The translations under genes and the position numbers were made by a program. From Panicum virgatum (taxonomy: Eukaryota > Streptophyta > Magnoliopsida > Poales > Poaceae), in NCBI RefSeq assembly GCF_016808335.1, contig NC_053140.1, positions 31,674,586 through 31,738,585 on the forward strand: DNA of 64,000 bases. Direction: 5' to 3'. Below are positions 11,343 to 22,322 of the stretch, in pieces (positions within the stretch are counted from its first letter, which is position 1; every line of letters begins with the position of its first letter). The notes beneath the pieces are model-generated. The model was given only the letters and a program-made list of their open reading frames with translations, did not search any database and was not told where the DNA came from.

Positions 11343-11600
11343 GTGTTCGTCTCCCAGTCGACGTCCCTGTGGCGCCCTGCTTCAGCTTCGGAGAGCTTTA
11401 TCGTATTTTTGTACTTCGCTTCCGCTGTATCAGACATTTTTGTCATTAATGTAATAAATAACATTCGTATTCGCTTTATTATATCTTTTTACGTGATATG
11501 TGCTATGATATACTGTTCATTCTGTTGTATATACGTGTGACTTGATCCTGGCACGTATATGATTGCTCGGTTTATGTTCTTTTATAAACCGGGTGTTACA

Positions 11601-12600
11601 GAGGTCCTGCAGAGGGGAGGGAGCCGGATAAGGAGGGGAATGGGTCGAGGAGAAGGGGATGATGCTCCCCAAGCGAGGAATCGAGGAGGGGTTCACTAGA
11701 GGTGACGAATCATGGGCGGCAATGGAGCTCCGGGCGGCGGCGGTAATGGAGGTTTGGGGGGCTAGGGTTTGAGGGGGAGCGAGGCCGGCCGAGTGCGGAT
11801 AAGGAGAAGGCGAGGGGGAGAGTGAAGGGGTGGCACGGAACACGAGGATGAACGGCACGTGTCCCGAGGATGGACGCTGGCGGCGGGCGACGCGTGCGCG
11901 CGGTGCCGAGCAAAACAGAGAGGAGGGAGAGGGAGAGGCTGACGGGTGGGCCCGGCATGGGATTTTTTTCTTTTCATTTTTTTCTTTGGGCTGTGACAAC
12001 TCTCCCCCCCTTAAGAAAATCTCGTCCCGAGATTTAGGTAGACAAGAGGGGAAGGATAAAACTCGGACTAGGTTGAGGCCATATTCACCTAGATAAGATA
12101 AACATCTAAGAGATGATGCACAAAGACAGGGATGATGTGTTGTGAGACATTCCTAGGGTTTTCTTGATGGTGACTGTGTACACATATATAACATCTAGAA
12201 CTATGAACTTCATCAAGAAAGTGGGGTGCAGTAGGGAGAGAACTTACTCATCGGAAAAGAATTCCAGGTATTCTTGACGTAACCGATCCTCACGCTCCCA
12301 CGTGGTTTCATCCTCGGAATGATTGCTCCACTGAACCTTTACAAACTTCACCATGTTACGCTTCACATTTCTTTCATCTCGATCAAATATGGCAATTGGG
12401 TGTTCTTCGTAGGTAAGACCCGGTTGAAGGTCAAGTGACTCAAGGTCGATGGCGTCAGTTGGAACACGATGACATTTCTTGAATTGGGAAATATGAAAAA
12501 CATTGTGCACGGCAGAGAGTGATTGAGGAAGTTCTAACTGATAAGCCACTGCTCTAACTTTCTTGATAATCCGAAAAGGTCCGATGGGCTACATCAGAAT
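11601..12600 (-). pseudogene. Relic of a diverged minus-strand chromovirus: LTR stub and integrase tail/chromodomain
   Basis: At 12244-12549 a minus-strand frame reads an integrase C-terminal tail and chromodomain (QLELPQSLSAVHNVFHISQF, then VQWSNHSEDETTWEREDRL) ending in a stop. Homologous sequence continues to about 12590 ([12 protein letters not shown]). On the left, a purine tract (read on minus) and the direct repeat TCTCGTCCCGAGA at about 12020-12035 match the pol-LTR junction of copies A to C. An LTR stub beginning near 11998 follows. The rest of pol is missing. It is clearly another family: the chromodomain differs at many positions from copy A. Confidence 0.72.
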
Positions 12601-13100
12601 GCAACGCGGGGTGTCGGACTCCAATGGGCTGTGTGGCATCGCAATGGAGCCATCTTACCCGACTAAGTATGCATCACATAATAATACAATCATGGAAGGA
12701 AATCTCAAAGATAAGCTTTAGATGGACGGGCACGCATACTTTCAAGCAACTTGATTACCAAGATATTGGACAAAATGTAATCGCAGAAGTTAGACAAGTT
12801 GTTTGAAAGGAATTACAAAGTGTTTTTCGAAATTTCTGCTCCAAGAATACAAGAAATATTAACATTTCAAAGAAAAACAAAGATGCAAAAAGTATACTCT
12901 GTGTCTTAGATCGAAATGGCCATCGAGATTATATTAGCGAATACCCTAGCTAGATTCTGTGTTCGGGTGGATTGTCTTGCCGCATATATATATATTTTAG
13001 GTTTTGGAGTAGTCCATACCTACCTTATATATATAGTCCGAACGTAGGGTTATGACTTATAAGTTTGTTGGATCTGATTACAATCTACAAGAAAAATGAG
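12600..13100. other. No recognisable gene
   Basis: AT-rich sequence with a short TA run near 12985-12996. I find no coding or repeat structure that I can name. Confidence 0.4.
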
Positions 13101-13104
13101 CATT

Positions 13105-13435
13105 CGTCCTAACACGTAAGTACCAGACACATTTTTGTCCGGTACTAACGTGCGAAATTTGTACCGAGTAGAAATTTTCGATCCTCGGAGGCTACTTAGT
13201 ACCGGTCGGTAACACCGACCAGTTCTAAATGTCATATATTAGTACAGGTTGGTGTTTTGGCTAGGTACTAAAATAGCGCAATCATTTAGTACCGGTCAGT
13301 GACACCGATCGGTACTAAATGGAGACATTCAGTACCGGTCGGTGTCTTGGCCCGATACTAATAGCGTATTTTTTGGCTAATGGCTGCTGCAGCCGGTACT
13401 AATGGCTGTTGCGGCCCGGTACTAATTGTCGCTTT
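13105..13435. repeat. Decayed CACTA-type subterminal repeats
   Basis: Repeated palindromic units of the type AGTACCGGTCGGTGACACCGACCGGTACTA (given here as consensus halves AGTACCGGTCGGT and ACCGACCGGTACT) occur near 13200, 13238, 13288, 13330, 13392 and 13414. This layout is typical of En/Spm element ends. No CACTA terminus or TSD can be seen, so it is a fragment. Confidence 0.55.
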
Positions 13436-15020
13436 TCAAGTGACAATAAAACTGTTTCCTATCTGCCGACTAAAATCTATCTCTAATGTCCGTGATCTTT
13501 ACAGCTTTCCTAGCAGTACATGTCAGATATACCGTGTGTCACACTCCTGGATATAGCCGCATCCCTTGCTTGTATAGAGGTAGAGCCCATTATGTGGTAC
13601 CGGGGCTCGTATCCGCACACAAGCGTCAAAGTAGAGATGATCAAATGTACACTTAATAATTTAATGTGCTTGTAATCATGAAACAACATCACCTCCTTTA
13701 GTTCTCTTAGAAAATATTTCTGCTCAATAAAATATTCTGATTTAGATTAGAACAATTGTATCATTAACTTTTAACATTTCTGTAAACTTTGGCATTCTAA
13801 CATAAAAAAAGTACACAACAATTTGAAACCCATGCATGCATTCAGACCTAACTCAACCTATGTATGGACCTACAAGAAAAAAAAAGACCTGGCAGGTTTC
13901 AGTGAGCCAGAGATCCAGGGATTACCACCAGTCCAACGAAACCCCCCCCCCCCCACCCCCCCACCAACCCTAAAAGTTTACCGGTGTGTGCATCCAGAAG
14001 TGTTACTCCAAGGTTATTAGTTGGGATTACATGAGTAGAATACTCCTGATTTTATACTTAAACCAGTAAAACTACCATTACACCTAGAAAAGATAATCCA
14101 TCAATAGTGTCAAACTTTAGACCCATATCCCTCCTCAACTGCTCCATCAAGATAATCACCGAGTTATCGGCCAACAGATTATAGAGATAGATAACAGATA
14201 ACGGACCTCATTTACCTGAATCAGTACAGCTTTATGAAGATAAGAATAATTGTTGACGGTCCATAAGTGTCATACCTGACCGTCAACTTCTATAAAGAAC
14301 AGCGACAAATCAAACACCATGCTAGAAATAGGAATTTAATCATGTCCACGAGTTTTAGTGAATCACTATTTATTGGAGACCATGTCTGCATATGGAGGAA
14401 AACCGTGCTATAACAAAGAAAAAAATACATCTCAAAGCATTTTATACGAGCACAAGAGTTGGATGTCCCTCGTCCTGAAGCAAATCAACCCAGGATGCTA
14501 AGAAACAGACCTCCGACCAATCGGAGGCAGACATATGGATTCAAAGGCCCGTAAACACGAGAAAACCACCTAAACTTACCACAAACCACTTGGGGACCGC
14601 GAATCCAATTTTACACGCAAGCGCTAGCGAGGGTTGTACCGCTCGATTTTCTGACCAACCTCCACGTGCGTGCGTCCTACTGAGTACTTTTCATTCCCTT
14701 TCGCTGGATGCATCTTTAAATTTTCCCCACCGTTTTTCTTTCATCATTATCTTTCACATCCGGTGGAGGGGAATAGCCAGCGCGCGGCTGACAGGTGCCG
14801 GGCAGCCTCAAGGATCACGCTGCGTGGCCGCCACACCAGGGGCACACGGAAGCGCATGCACACTGTGCAACTGCAAGGTGCAGATTTTGAGTGGTGGCCG
14901 GTGCATTGCGGCCGCCACGGGCTTTCTCGGGGGAGCGTCGAACGAGGTGAGAAGGCAGGAAGCCCGGCGATCTCGTGGAGGTGGAGTGGAGAGCTCTTTG
15001 TTTTCCATTTCTTTTCTCTT
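13435..15020. other. Unassigned intergenic stretch
   Basis: No gene recognised. It contains a C run (about 13940-13966) and a perfect 10-bp inverted repeat GTTGACGGTC/GACCGTCAAC (14252-14261 and 14278-14287, 16-base loop) that could form a hairpin. Open frames here lack recognisable domains. Confidence 0.4.
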
Positions 15021-15021
15021 T

Positions 15022-15192
15022 CTTCCAAAAATTACTCAACGGATACATAAATTTATTATTAGAGGAGTTATGTATATAACTTTTCTTTTTCTTTCACAAA
15101 AAATTACTCAATTGATACATAACTTTATTATTGGAGAAGTTATGTATATAAATTTTATTTTTTCTTCCAAAAATTACTCAACGGATACATAA

Positions 15193-15232
<40 letters not shown>

Positions 15233-15275
15233 GAAGAAGTTATGTATATAACTTTTCTTTTTCTATATAAGCTTT
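15022..15275 (+). repeat. Three-copy ~71-bp tandem repeat with an internal ATT microsatellite
   Basis: Units begin at about 15027, 15099 and 15169 and share AAAAATTACTCAA..GATACATAA and GTTATGTATATAA blocks. Spacing is 72 and 70 bp. The third unit carries an expanded ATT run (about 15194-15232) at the place where the others have only two or three ATT. Confidence 0.8.
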
Positions 15276-16034
15276 AGCTTCTTTTTCTTTGCACAAGTTA
15301 TATACACAGCTTTTACATAATTTTTTTTGCTTCTTTTGCATAAGTTATATAAATAATACTACTTATGAGAATTATCAGTTTGCACAACGTTTTTCTTCAG
15401 ATTTGTTGCAACCAAATTTAGTGCAAAATGTTGATTATATGATTTTTCTCACAAAAGTTGTATATGTATAAATTTGGCATATAAATATGTTTTCATATTT
15501 TTGGCTACATAAGTTTGCTGTATAAATATTTTACTTCTTTGTTATATAACTCTATCTTAACTTTTGTGTATAATTTTTTTCTATATATAACGGTGGGACG
15601 GAGGGTAAAGATGAAAGGGAATGGAGAGGCGGGGACTACCACCTGAGCACGTGCGGACTCTCGCGGGGCGGGGGCGCATGCCTTCAGTCACGCATGCACG
15701 GCACAAGAGCCTCGCGCGGACTGTGCGGAAGACCTGTCAAAAGCAAATACGGAGCCGGCCGGCGCGGACCTACTGTTTCCAAAAAAGGAAATACTATTAT
15801 GTCGGAAATCGATTGTTAAAAAGATCTCCTGGCGTGCGCTCGTTTATTAGCAAGCCCCCTTGGGGACCCTCCTGGTAGTTCCCCGACGAAAAAAAGGCAG
15901 CAACTAAGGGTCGGTCGGACCCCTCCAAACTCGGACGGCCTCCTATCACGCTCAGTTTTGGCAGGAAGATCCCGCATGGTTCTTCCAAGGCGGTTCACAA
16001 AGTTTCCATATATACTTAATACCAGCCAGAACCG
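15276..16034. other. Unassigned AT-rich then GC-rich sequence
   Basis: AT-rich to about 15590, then mixed sequence. No gene recognised. Confidence 0.35.
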
Positions 16035-16036
16035 AC

Positions 16037-16046
16037 CTATTCATGA
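16037..16046 (+). promoter_or_regulatory. TATA-like box just upstream of the Sirevirus insertion
   Basis: GATATAAAAGG is followed about 45 bp later by the Sirevirus target site. It resembles a plant core promoter, but no coding sequence is recognised on the far side of the element. Confidence 0.3.
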
Positions 16047-16092
16047 TATAAAAGGTGGAGAGGAGATCCTCACAGCACACCAAGATATAAGT

Positions 16093-17636
16093 TGAGGACC
16101 GAAGCCGGCGACCAGAGTGGGGGGTGAATGGGAGCCGATCAAAATTTCTTCGAAATTCGAATCGTCGGCCTATATCCCAAAATCACCGTAAGCCCTCGAA
16201 CCTAGGTCAGCGAGAATAGCTATGGACAAACTATCTCGAAGTAGAAGACCCAGGTAGCAGCGCGGAAGCAAAGCGAGAGAAACTTCTGGAATCGCAGCAC
16301 AGCACACACAGACCGGTCTGACCGGTGCACTGGACCGGTCTGACCGGTCGGGCAATTCAAACCCTAACTGACCGGTCTCGCCCACCGGTCTGACCGGTCT
16401 CGTCTAGAAAACCCGCAAACAAACTTTCAAACCACTAATCTTGAGCAAACGAAGTCCAAATCCAACCAAACTTGGTGGAAACCTTCGTACCTACCCCGTG
16501 AACATATCCCCAAAAGATCTCACCCAAAAGATTCACGGATCGAGAGAAATCGAGGAAAGATCAAAGAGGATTGGAGTTTTCTCAAGAACACAAAATCACC
16601 AATTCGTGAGAACCCATGATTCCAGGGGGTTTAGCACTAGACTATAAGCATAGGAATCGTTCCAAAGAGTTCATCAAACTACGAAATCAAGGGTTGGTCT
16701 CCTCCAAACAAGAAACACACCAAAAGAGGAGAATTGAACCCAAAAACGCAAGAGAGAAGGGGATGACAAGATGCTCAGCACACACAAGTGTATATCAAAA
16801 AAATTTCATCCATTAATTTCCAGAGAAATTCACCTATACAACAGCTAGAGCCATCCGCCCATCATCCACCCTCTAGATTGGAGAGATTAGCTATAATCTA
16901 ACTCTCTTTGCGTTGGAGTCCTTGGCCCTAACCTAGAGCAGGGGCAGGGAGAAGGAAAAATGAAGAGAAAACAAAAGACTCAACCAGCCACGGGCTGGTG
17001 GGGGGTATTTATACCCGGCTGCTGCGGCCAGACCGGTCAGACCGGTCCCGGGGACCGGTCAGACCGGTCGGGTCAGCAGCACCCAGTTGTACAGCCTCGA
17101 TCGACGGCGGAGCTTCTTTCTTCGACTCGAAGTCTTTGCTGCGATGCCGCCACGTCGACGAAGATCCGGTCCGCGGTTTTGGAGGGTCTACGAAAACCAG
17201 GTAGGTGGCCGGTTTTGAGAAAACCGCCAAAACCTCATGCGCGGGAAGATTCGTGCCTCCACGTCGTGGCCCTAGACGCCGTTCCCGCCTCGGCCTCCTA
17301 ACGGCCCTAGACGACGTCCGACGCCCGTCACCTCCTCGCCCGCAGCGAGGCCCTAGACGCCGTCGACGCCCGTCACCTCCATGACTCAGCGTCTTCAACC
17401 GCCGTCCGCCTCCTTGGTTTTGTGGCGCAAACCAAGAAACCCGCCTTCCGTCGCCGCTTGCGCCCTCGATCCAGGAGTGGACGCCACAGCTGCCGCCCGG
17501 TCCGAGCTCCTCCACGGCAACTCTCCGTCGACACTCGACGCCCGTGTACCTGCAATCCAAAGACCAAGCGCACGATCACACCACACGATTGACAATTCAC
17601 TCATCACAAGCAGGATAGAGTACTCAACATTCCTCA
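16093..17636 (-). repeat. Sirevirus 3' LTR (left)
   Basis: 1544 bp, closely similar along its length to the right LTR. It carries clusters of the palindromic core ACCGGT in ACCGGTCTGACCGGT units (about 16310-16400 and 17030-17070). Coding-looking open frames in both LTRs have no recognised domains. Confidence 0.93.
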
Positions 17637-17650
17637 ATCTCCCCCTTGAT
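17637..17650 (-). other. Polypurine tract of the Sirevirus, with two upstream copies
   Basis: Plus-strand ATCTCCCCCTTGAT is a purine tract on the element's strand, abutting the 3' LTR. Two more TCTCCCCCTTGTT tracts lie at about 18033-18044 and 18065-18076. Repeated PPTs in this place are a reported Sirevirus trait. Confidence 0.8.
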
Positions 17651-19048
17651 GAGTGCATTGTCAACACACCACAACCGAACCGAGAGAAGTGAAACCAGAG
17701 AAGAACAAAGAAGCACAAAAGAGAAGAACTCAAGCAAGTGACACAAAGCTCAGAAAGGCACGATCAGTCACTTACTCAAGCATAAATCGATCCCCTAAGA
17801 CAAGGGCAACGGCTCGACGCAATCGATCAAAAGCCAAAACATGACTCCTCAAAGACAGAGGTAACGCTCGACGCAGTCATGCAAGAAGCAGAGGTAAAAC
17901 GAGGAAACCAGGAGCCAGAAACAAAGCAGATACTCCCAACCCAAAGCTTTTCCCTCTCACAAGTGCAACTCTCCCAAAATGATGCACTCTCAAAGCCTGT
18001 GCACAACAAGTTTTTCAAAAAAATCAAACAAGTCTCCCCCTTGTTCGATCACTTCTTCCAAAATTCTCCCCCTTGTTGGCACATGCACACATCAAGTCTA
18101 AAAAGACCTAAAGCTCCATCTGAAGCTGAAACTCCCCATAAACAGATGCTATGCAATGAATGCAATATAGGAGGTGTAAGTGAAAGCATTCAGGGATACA
18201 ATGATATGAGCAACATCTAGTCACAAGCACGTGTGCATCCATAAACAAGACCTGCATCTAGCTCAACAGGGTATATCGAATCAGTCTAGAGCTAGGCAAG
18301 TTCAGTTTATGAGAAATAAAAGCATCACCCATGATCTAGCACTTACAGGTAGGGAAAGGAAAGCAGTGCTACTCATACTTATACAGGTGAGCCAAACCAG
18401 CCAAATATGTTGTTAACATTCATTTTTCCATCAATTTTATATCAAGCAATTCTCAATGCCAGGGGTTGAAAGCTTGTCAAGCTTTACTTAGCAACGAGGC
18501 CAAGCCTATGCCAAAAGACAATTAGAAGCTTAAGACACTCGTTTCAGTTATGCACAGCCTTGTCCGGGTTCTCACAAGTGCAAAGTGAGCCATCCCGAAA
18601 GCTCGATCAGTGCGACAAGCAATCCCACCTAGATCTTTTCAATCCATTTCAAGAGCAGTTCAAGTAATTTTATCAGTTTTAGATCATTTCAAGTAAGAAT
18701 TGCTGAACAAAAGGCTACACTAGCATGAATAAAATAGCAAAGCATATCAACACGCCCTAACATGCTAGTAGCCAAGACATGGTGATCATGTTTTCAGATT
18801 TTTCAAATCAAAATAGCTTAACTCAGATGATGTCATATACACAGTGGAGCAAACTATACATGATCAAATTTATCAACTCACACTAGCAGGCACTAGAAGA
18901 TCATAGCAAAGTATACAAGAATGCTAGTGCAAGTGAGACAATGTAAAATGCAAACATGTACAATGCATATGCACAATGCAACTACCAAACCTAGAAAACA
19001 AAGAGAAGCAAATAAAATCTACAAAGCTAACCAAAGAAAAGTCAGCAA
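17651..19048 (-). other. Long 3' untranslated region of Sirevirus
   Basis: About 1.4 kb between the end of RNase H and the 3' LTR. Some Sireviruses carry an env-like ORF here, but I see no long open frame or transmembrane pattern on the element's strand. Apart from the extra PPTs nothing is recognised. Confidence 0.6.
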
Positions 19049-22000
19049 TCAAAAGGGGTAACAAACCCCAAGCTTCCCTCGCAAGCGAGCAAAGGTGTCA
19101 TGCTCTAGCGGTTTGGTTAGGATATCTGCGGTTTGCCTCTCTGAAGGGACATGGATCAAGTCTATGTGTCCTCTCTCATGGTTATCTCGCAGGAAATGGA
19201 ATCGGATATCTATGTGTTTGGTTCTGGAGTGTAGGACAGGGTTCTTTGCAATGCTAATAGCGGACATGTTGTCTACAAAGATGGAAACCCTACCAAAACT
19301 CAATCCTTAATCCTGCAAGGTTTGTTTCATCCAAAGTATCTGGGAGCAGCAGCTAGCAGCGGCAACATACTCAGCTTCTGTGGAAGAAAGCGCTACACTA
19401 GCCTGCTTGCGAGAGGACCAAGACACCAAAGATGTACCAAGAAATTGACAAGTGCCGGATGTCGACTTGCGATCCAACCGACACCCACCAAAATCGGCAT
19501 CAGAAAAGCCCACCAAAACCAGAGAAGAATCTGCAAAATACCAAAGACCAAATTCAGGGGTGAATTTCAGATACCTGAAGATGCGTTTCACCACCTGCCT
19601 GTGGGAGGTGCGCGGAGAAGCCTGGTAGCGCGCACAAAGACAGACGCCGAACTGGATGTCCGGTCGCGTCGCCGTCAGGTACAGGAGGGAGCCGATCATG
19701 CTCCTGTACTCCTTCTGGTCCACCGCCTCGCCGTCCAAGTCCTCATCAAGTGCCGTCGATGTGCTGATCGGAGTCGGCTAAGGAGACAGGTCGATCATGT
19801 CGAACTTCTGCAGCAAGTCTCTAGTGTACTTGGCTTGATGGACAAAAGTGCCCTGAGGAGTTTGCTTGATCCGCAGCCCGAGGAAGAACTGCAACTCACC
19901 CATCATGCTCATCTCGAACTCCCTGGACATCTGATCAGAAAACTTGGAGACAAGAGCGTGAGAAGAGCCACCAAAGATAATATCATCCACGTATATCTGA
20001 ACTAAAAGAAAATCAGTGCCAGATCGCATTAGGAACAAAGTTTTATCAACACATCCCATTTTAAAGCCCTGAGCCAGCAAAAATATTTTCAATCTATCAT
20101 ACCAAGCTCTAGGTGCCTGTTTCAAACCGTAAAGAGCTTTCTGAAGTTTATAAACACGGTTTGGAAACTTGGGATTTTCGAAACCAGGGGTTGCTTCACA
20201 TAAACCTCTTCTTCGATAAAACCATTCAAGAAGGCAGATTTCACATCCATTTGGAAAACCTTAAAACCCTTGGAAGCAGCAAATGCAAGAAAGATTCGAA
20301 TAGCTTCCAAACGAGCAACAAGGGCAAAAGTTTCCTCAAAATCAATACCCTCTTTTTAGCAGAACCCCTGGGCAACAAGACGAGCCTTGTTCCGAACAAC
20401 CAAACCATCCTCACCCTGCTTGTTTTTGAAAACCCACTTCGTTCCGATGGGATTACAAGCAGGTGGAGGCTCGACCAAAACCCAAACTTGGTTTCTTTCA
20501 AAATTTTCAAGTTTCTCATGCATGGCATTGACCCAATTAGAATCAGAAAGAGCGTGTTCAATATCTTTAGGCTCAAAAGAGGCAACAAACGTTGAATGAG
20601 CAAAACCAGCGATACTTGTTACCTTGGACCTGGTGACTCGCTCGTTGAGGTCACCTAGCATCTGTTGAGGTGGATGGCGACGCTGAATGTGTCGCGGTGC
20701 TTCCCGTGTCGAAGTCGCCTCCTCCTCAACCAAAGCTGGTGCCTCCTCAGGTGCAGCTGGTGAAGCCTGAGTCACCTCCTCGATCAGCCCCCGGGAAGTA
20801 GACGTAGTCGGGTCGGGGCCGTCGTCATCGTCCGAGCTCGTGGCAGAGATAGCTAGGTCCACAGCACGCGTGGTAGCCTCAGCGTCGCCCTATGCAGCTT
20901 CTTCCTCCTCATCTTCAAAGATGGAGGTGCCGAGCTCATCATCTCCTGCAACTTCAAAGACAGAAGAATTGCACGGTGCAGTCTTGTCGAAAGTGACTTC
21001 ACAAGTCTCTCTGGCAATGTTAGTATCAATAATCAGCACACGGTACGCTCTAGAGTGAGAAGCATAACCGAGAAAAATGCCGTCAGACGAGCGAGACTCA
21101 AACTTATCAAGATTTCCATCTTTCAGCACAAAGCACCGGCAACCGAAAACTCTGAGATGGTCAACACGGTGCTGGCGTCCAAACCAAAACTCATAAGAAG
21201 TCCTGTGCATGAAAGCACGCAAGAAAATGCGGTTGGACACGTAACAAGCGGTGTTAACCGCCTCAGCCTAGTATTTGCGAGGAGTCCTATGCTCATCGAG
21301 CATCGTCCTCGCCATCTCAACCAGCGTCCGATTATTCCTCTCTACAACTCCATTCTGCTGTGGAGTGTAGGGAGAAGATACTGGTGTTCAAGCCCTTGAT
21401 CACTGCAAAAGGCGTCAAAACGAGCATTTTTGAATTCTGTGCCATTGTCACTGCGGATCGCTCTCATGGCCTGGGGTAACTCATTTTTCAACCTCAAGAT
21501 CAAGTCTCGAACAAACTCGAAAGCCTCATCCTTGGTTCTCATGAAAAAGACCCAAGAATAGCGAGAAAAGTCGTCCACGATCACAAGAACATACCACTTC
21601 CCACCAACAGACATCACCCGAGAAGGACCGACAGTGTCCATGTGTAGCAACTCTCTAGGGTGAGAGGTCATCACCTCATTAACAGGCGGATGTGAAGTGG
21701 CAATCATCTTCCCGTGGCGACATGGATGGCAAACAAGGTCCTTTTCAAACTTCAATTTGGGCAATCCTCGGATCAGGTCAAGTGAGCTCAGTCTAGACAA
21801 CAAGTTAAAGCTCAAATGTCCAAGTCTCCTATGCCACTTCCACAGATCAGAAGAAGGACCAGCCATCAAGCAATGAGAAGGGCCAAAAGGAGTTCCAGAG
21901 AAGTCAACCAAGAAAACCCGATCGCGAGGTGTAATCCGGCAAACCAAATCTCCCCTGGAATCCAGAACACGCGAACAACCCTCCTTGAAGCGAACCTCAA

Positions 22001-22322
22001 ACCCTTCATCAAGAAGTTGCGAAACAGAAAGCAAATTGAACCCAAGGTTCGAAACCAAAGCAACTTCTCTCAGGGTAAAGCGATCAGAAACTCGAACAGC
22101 GCCAAGTCCACGTACCTTTCCTCTTCCATTATCCCCGAACACAATGTACTCCTTTGAGCACATCGGGGTGAGGTTGGAGAACCATTTGTCATTCCCAGTC
22201 ATGTGGCGCGAACAACCGGAGTCCATGATCCACCTGTTCTCCAAGCCTCCAACCTGCACATCAGTAGTGAGACAAAGGGTGAGCAAATGTCTCAACACTG
22301 GGGTTAGCAAAGTGAGAAGCAA
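19049..22322 (-). pseudogene. pol: Sirevirus pol: protease, integrase, RT, RNase H, broken
   Basis: Read on minus: protease WIMDSGCSRHMTG (about 22230), pre-integrase HRRLGHLSFNLL and a zinc-binding CHPC, integrase core with HMDTVGPS and IRSDNGTEF, then RT with [10 protein letters not shown] (about 20250) and the YVDD box (about 19990). RNase H has FSDADFGGC, SSTEAEYVAA and a C-terminal SRTKHIDIRFHFLR. The frame changes near 21370 and near 20140, and stops occur near 20890, 20356, 19778 and 19307. The protease frame differs from the gag frame, so gag-pol expression needed a frame change or a mutation lies near 22270-22320. It ends at 19049-19051. Confidence 0.9.

Larger units (their letters stand above)
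1..11600 (+). mobile_element. Ty3/Gypsy chromovirus 'copy A', 5' end outside window
   Basis: Plus-strand LTR retrotransposon. The window opens inside gag. In order it holds gag with a short intron, aspartic protease, reverse transcriptase, RNase H, integrase, a chromodomain, a polypurine tract and the 3' LTR. The domain order (integrase after RT/RNase H) and the C-terminal chromodomain place it in the chromovirus branch; the sequence style resembles Tekay/Del elements of grasses. Two visible lesions disable it: a TAG in the protease region and a one-base insertion near the end of integrase. The LTR was later hit by a solo LTR. The 5' LTR and the upstream TSD lie outside the window. Confidence 0.93.
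4379..11600 (+). repeat. 3' LTR of Gypsy copy A, interrupted by a solo LTR
   Basis: Starts TGTAACACCC and ends GGGTGTTACA. After subtracting the nested 3835-bp insertion and its 5-bp TSD copy it is about 3.38 kb, matching the copy B LTRs (3398 and about 3384 bp). It contains a C-rich, GC-rich stretch (about 4680-5760), a TATA-like box, a splice donor-like GTGAGC at 5442, and two short coding-like segments described separately. The rest is AT-rich and intron-like or tandemly structured; I see no classical gene in it. Confidence 0.9.

Noticed and set aside
11517..12096. Frames of 82-160 codons around 11517-12096
   Set aside because: They cross the junction between the copy A LTR end and the relic LTR, so they cannot be real genes; Ser/Pro-rich composition follows from GC bias.
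14252..14287. Perfect 10-bp stem hairpin as a Helitron 3' end
   Set aside because: No CTRR follows the hairpin and no 5' TC terminus can be paired with it.
17651..19048. Env-like gene between Sirevirus pol and 3' LTR
   Set aside because: No long frame, signal peptide or transmembrane segment on the element strand.
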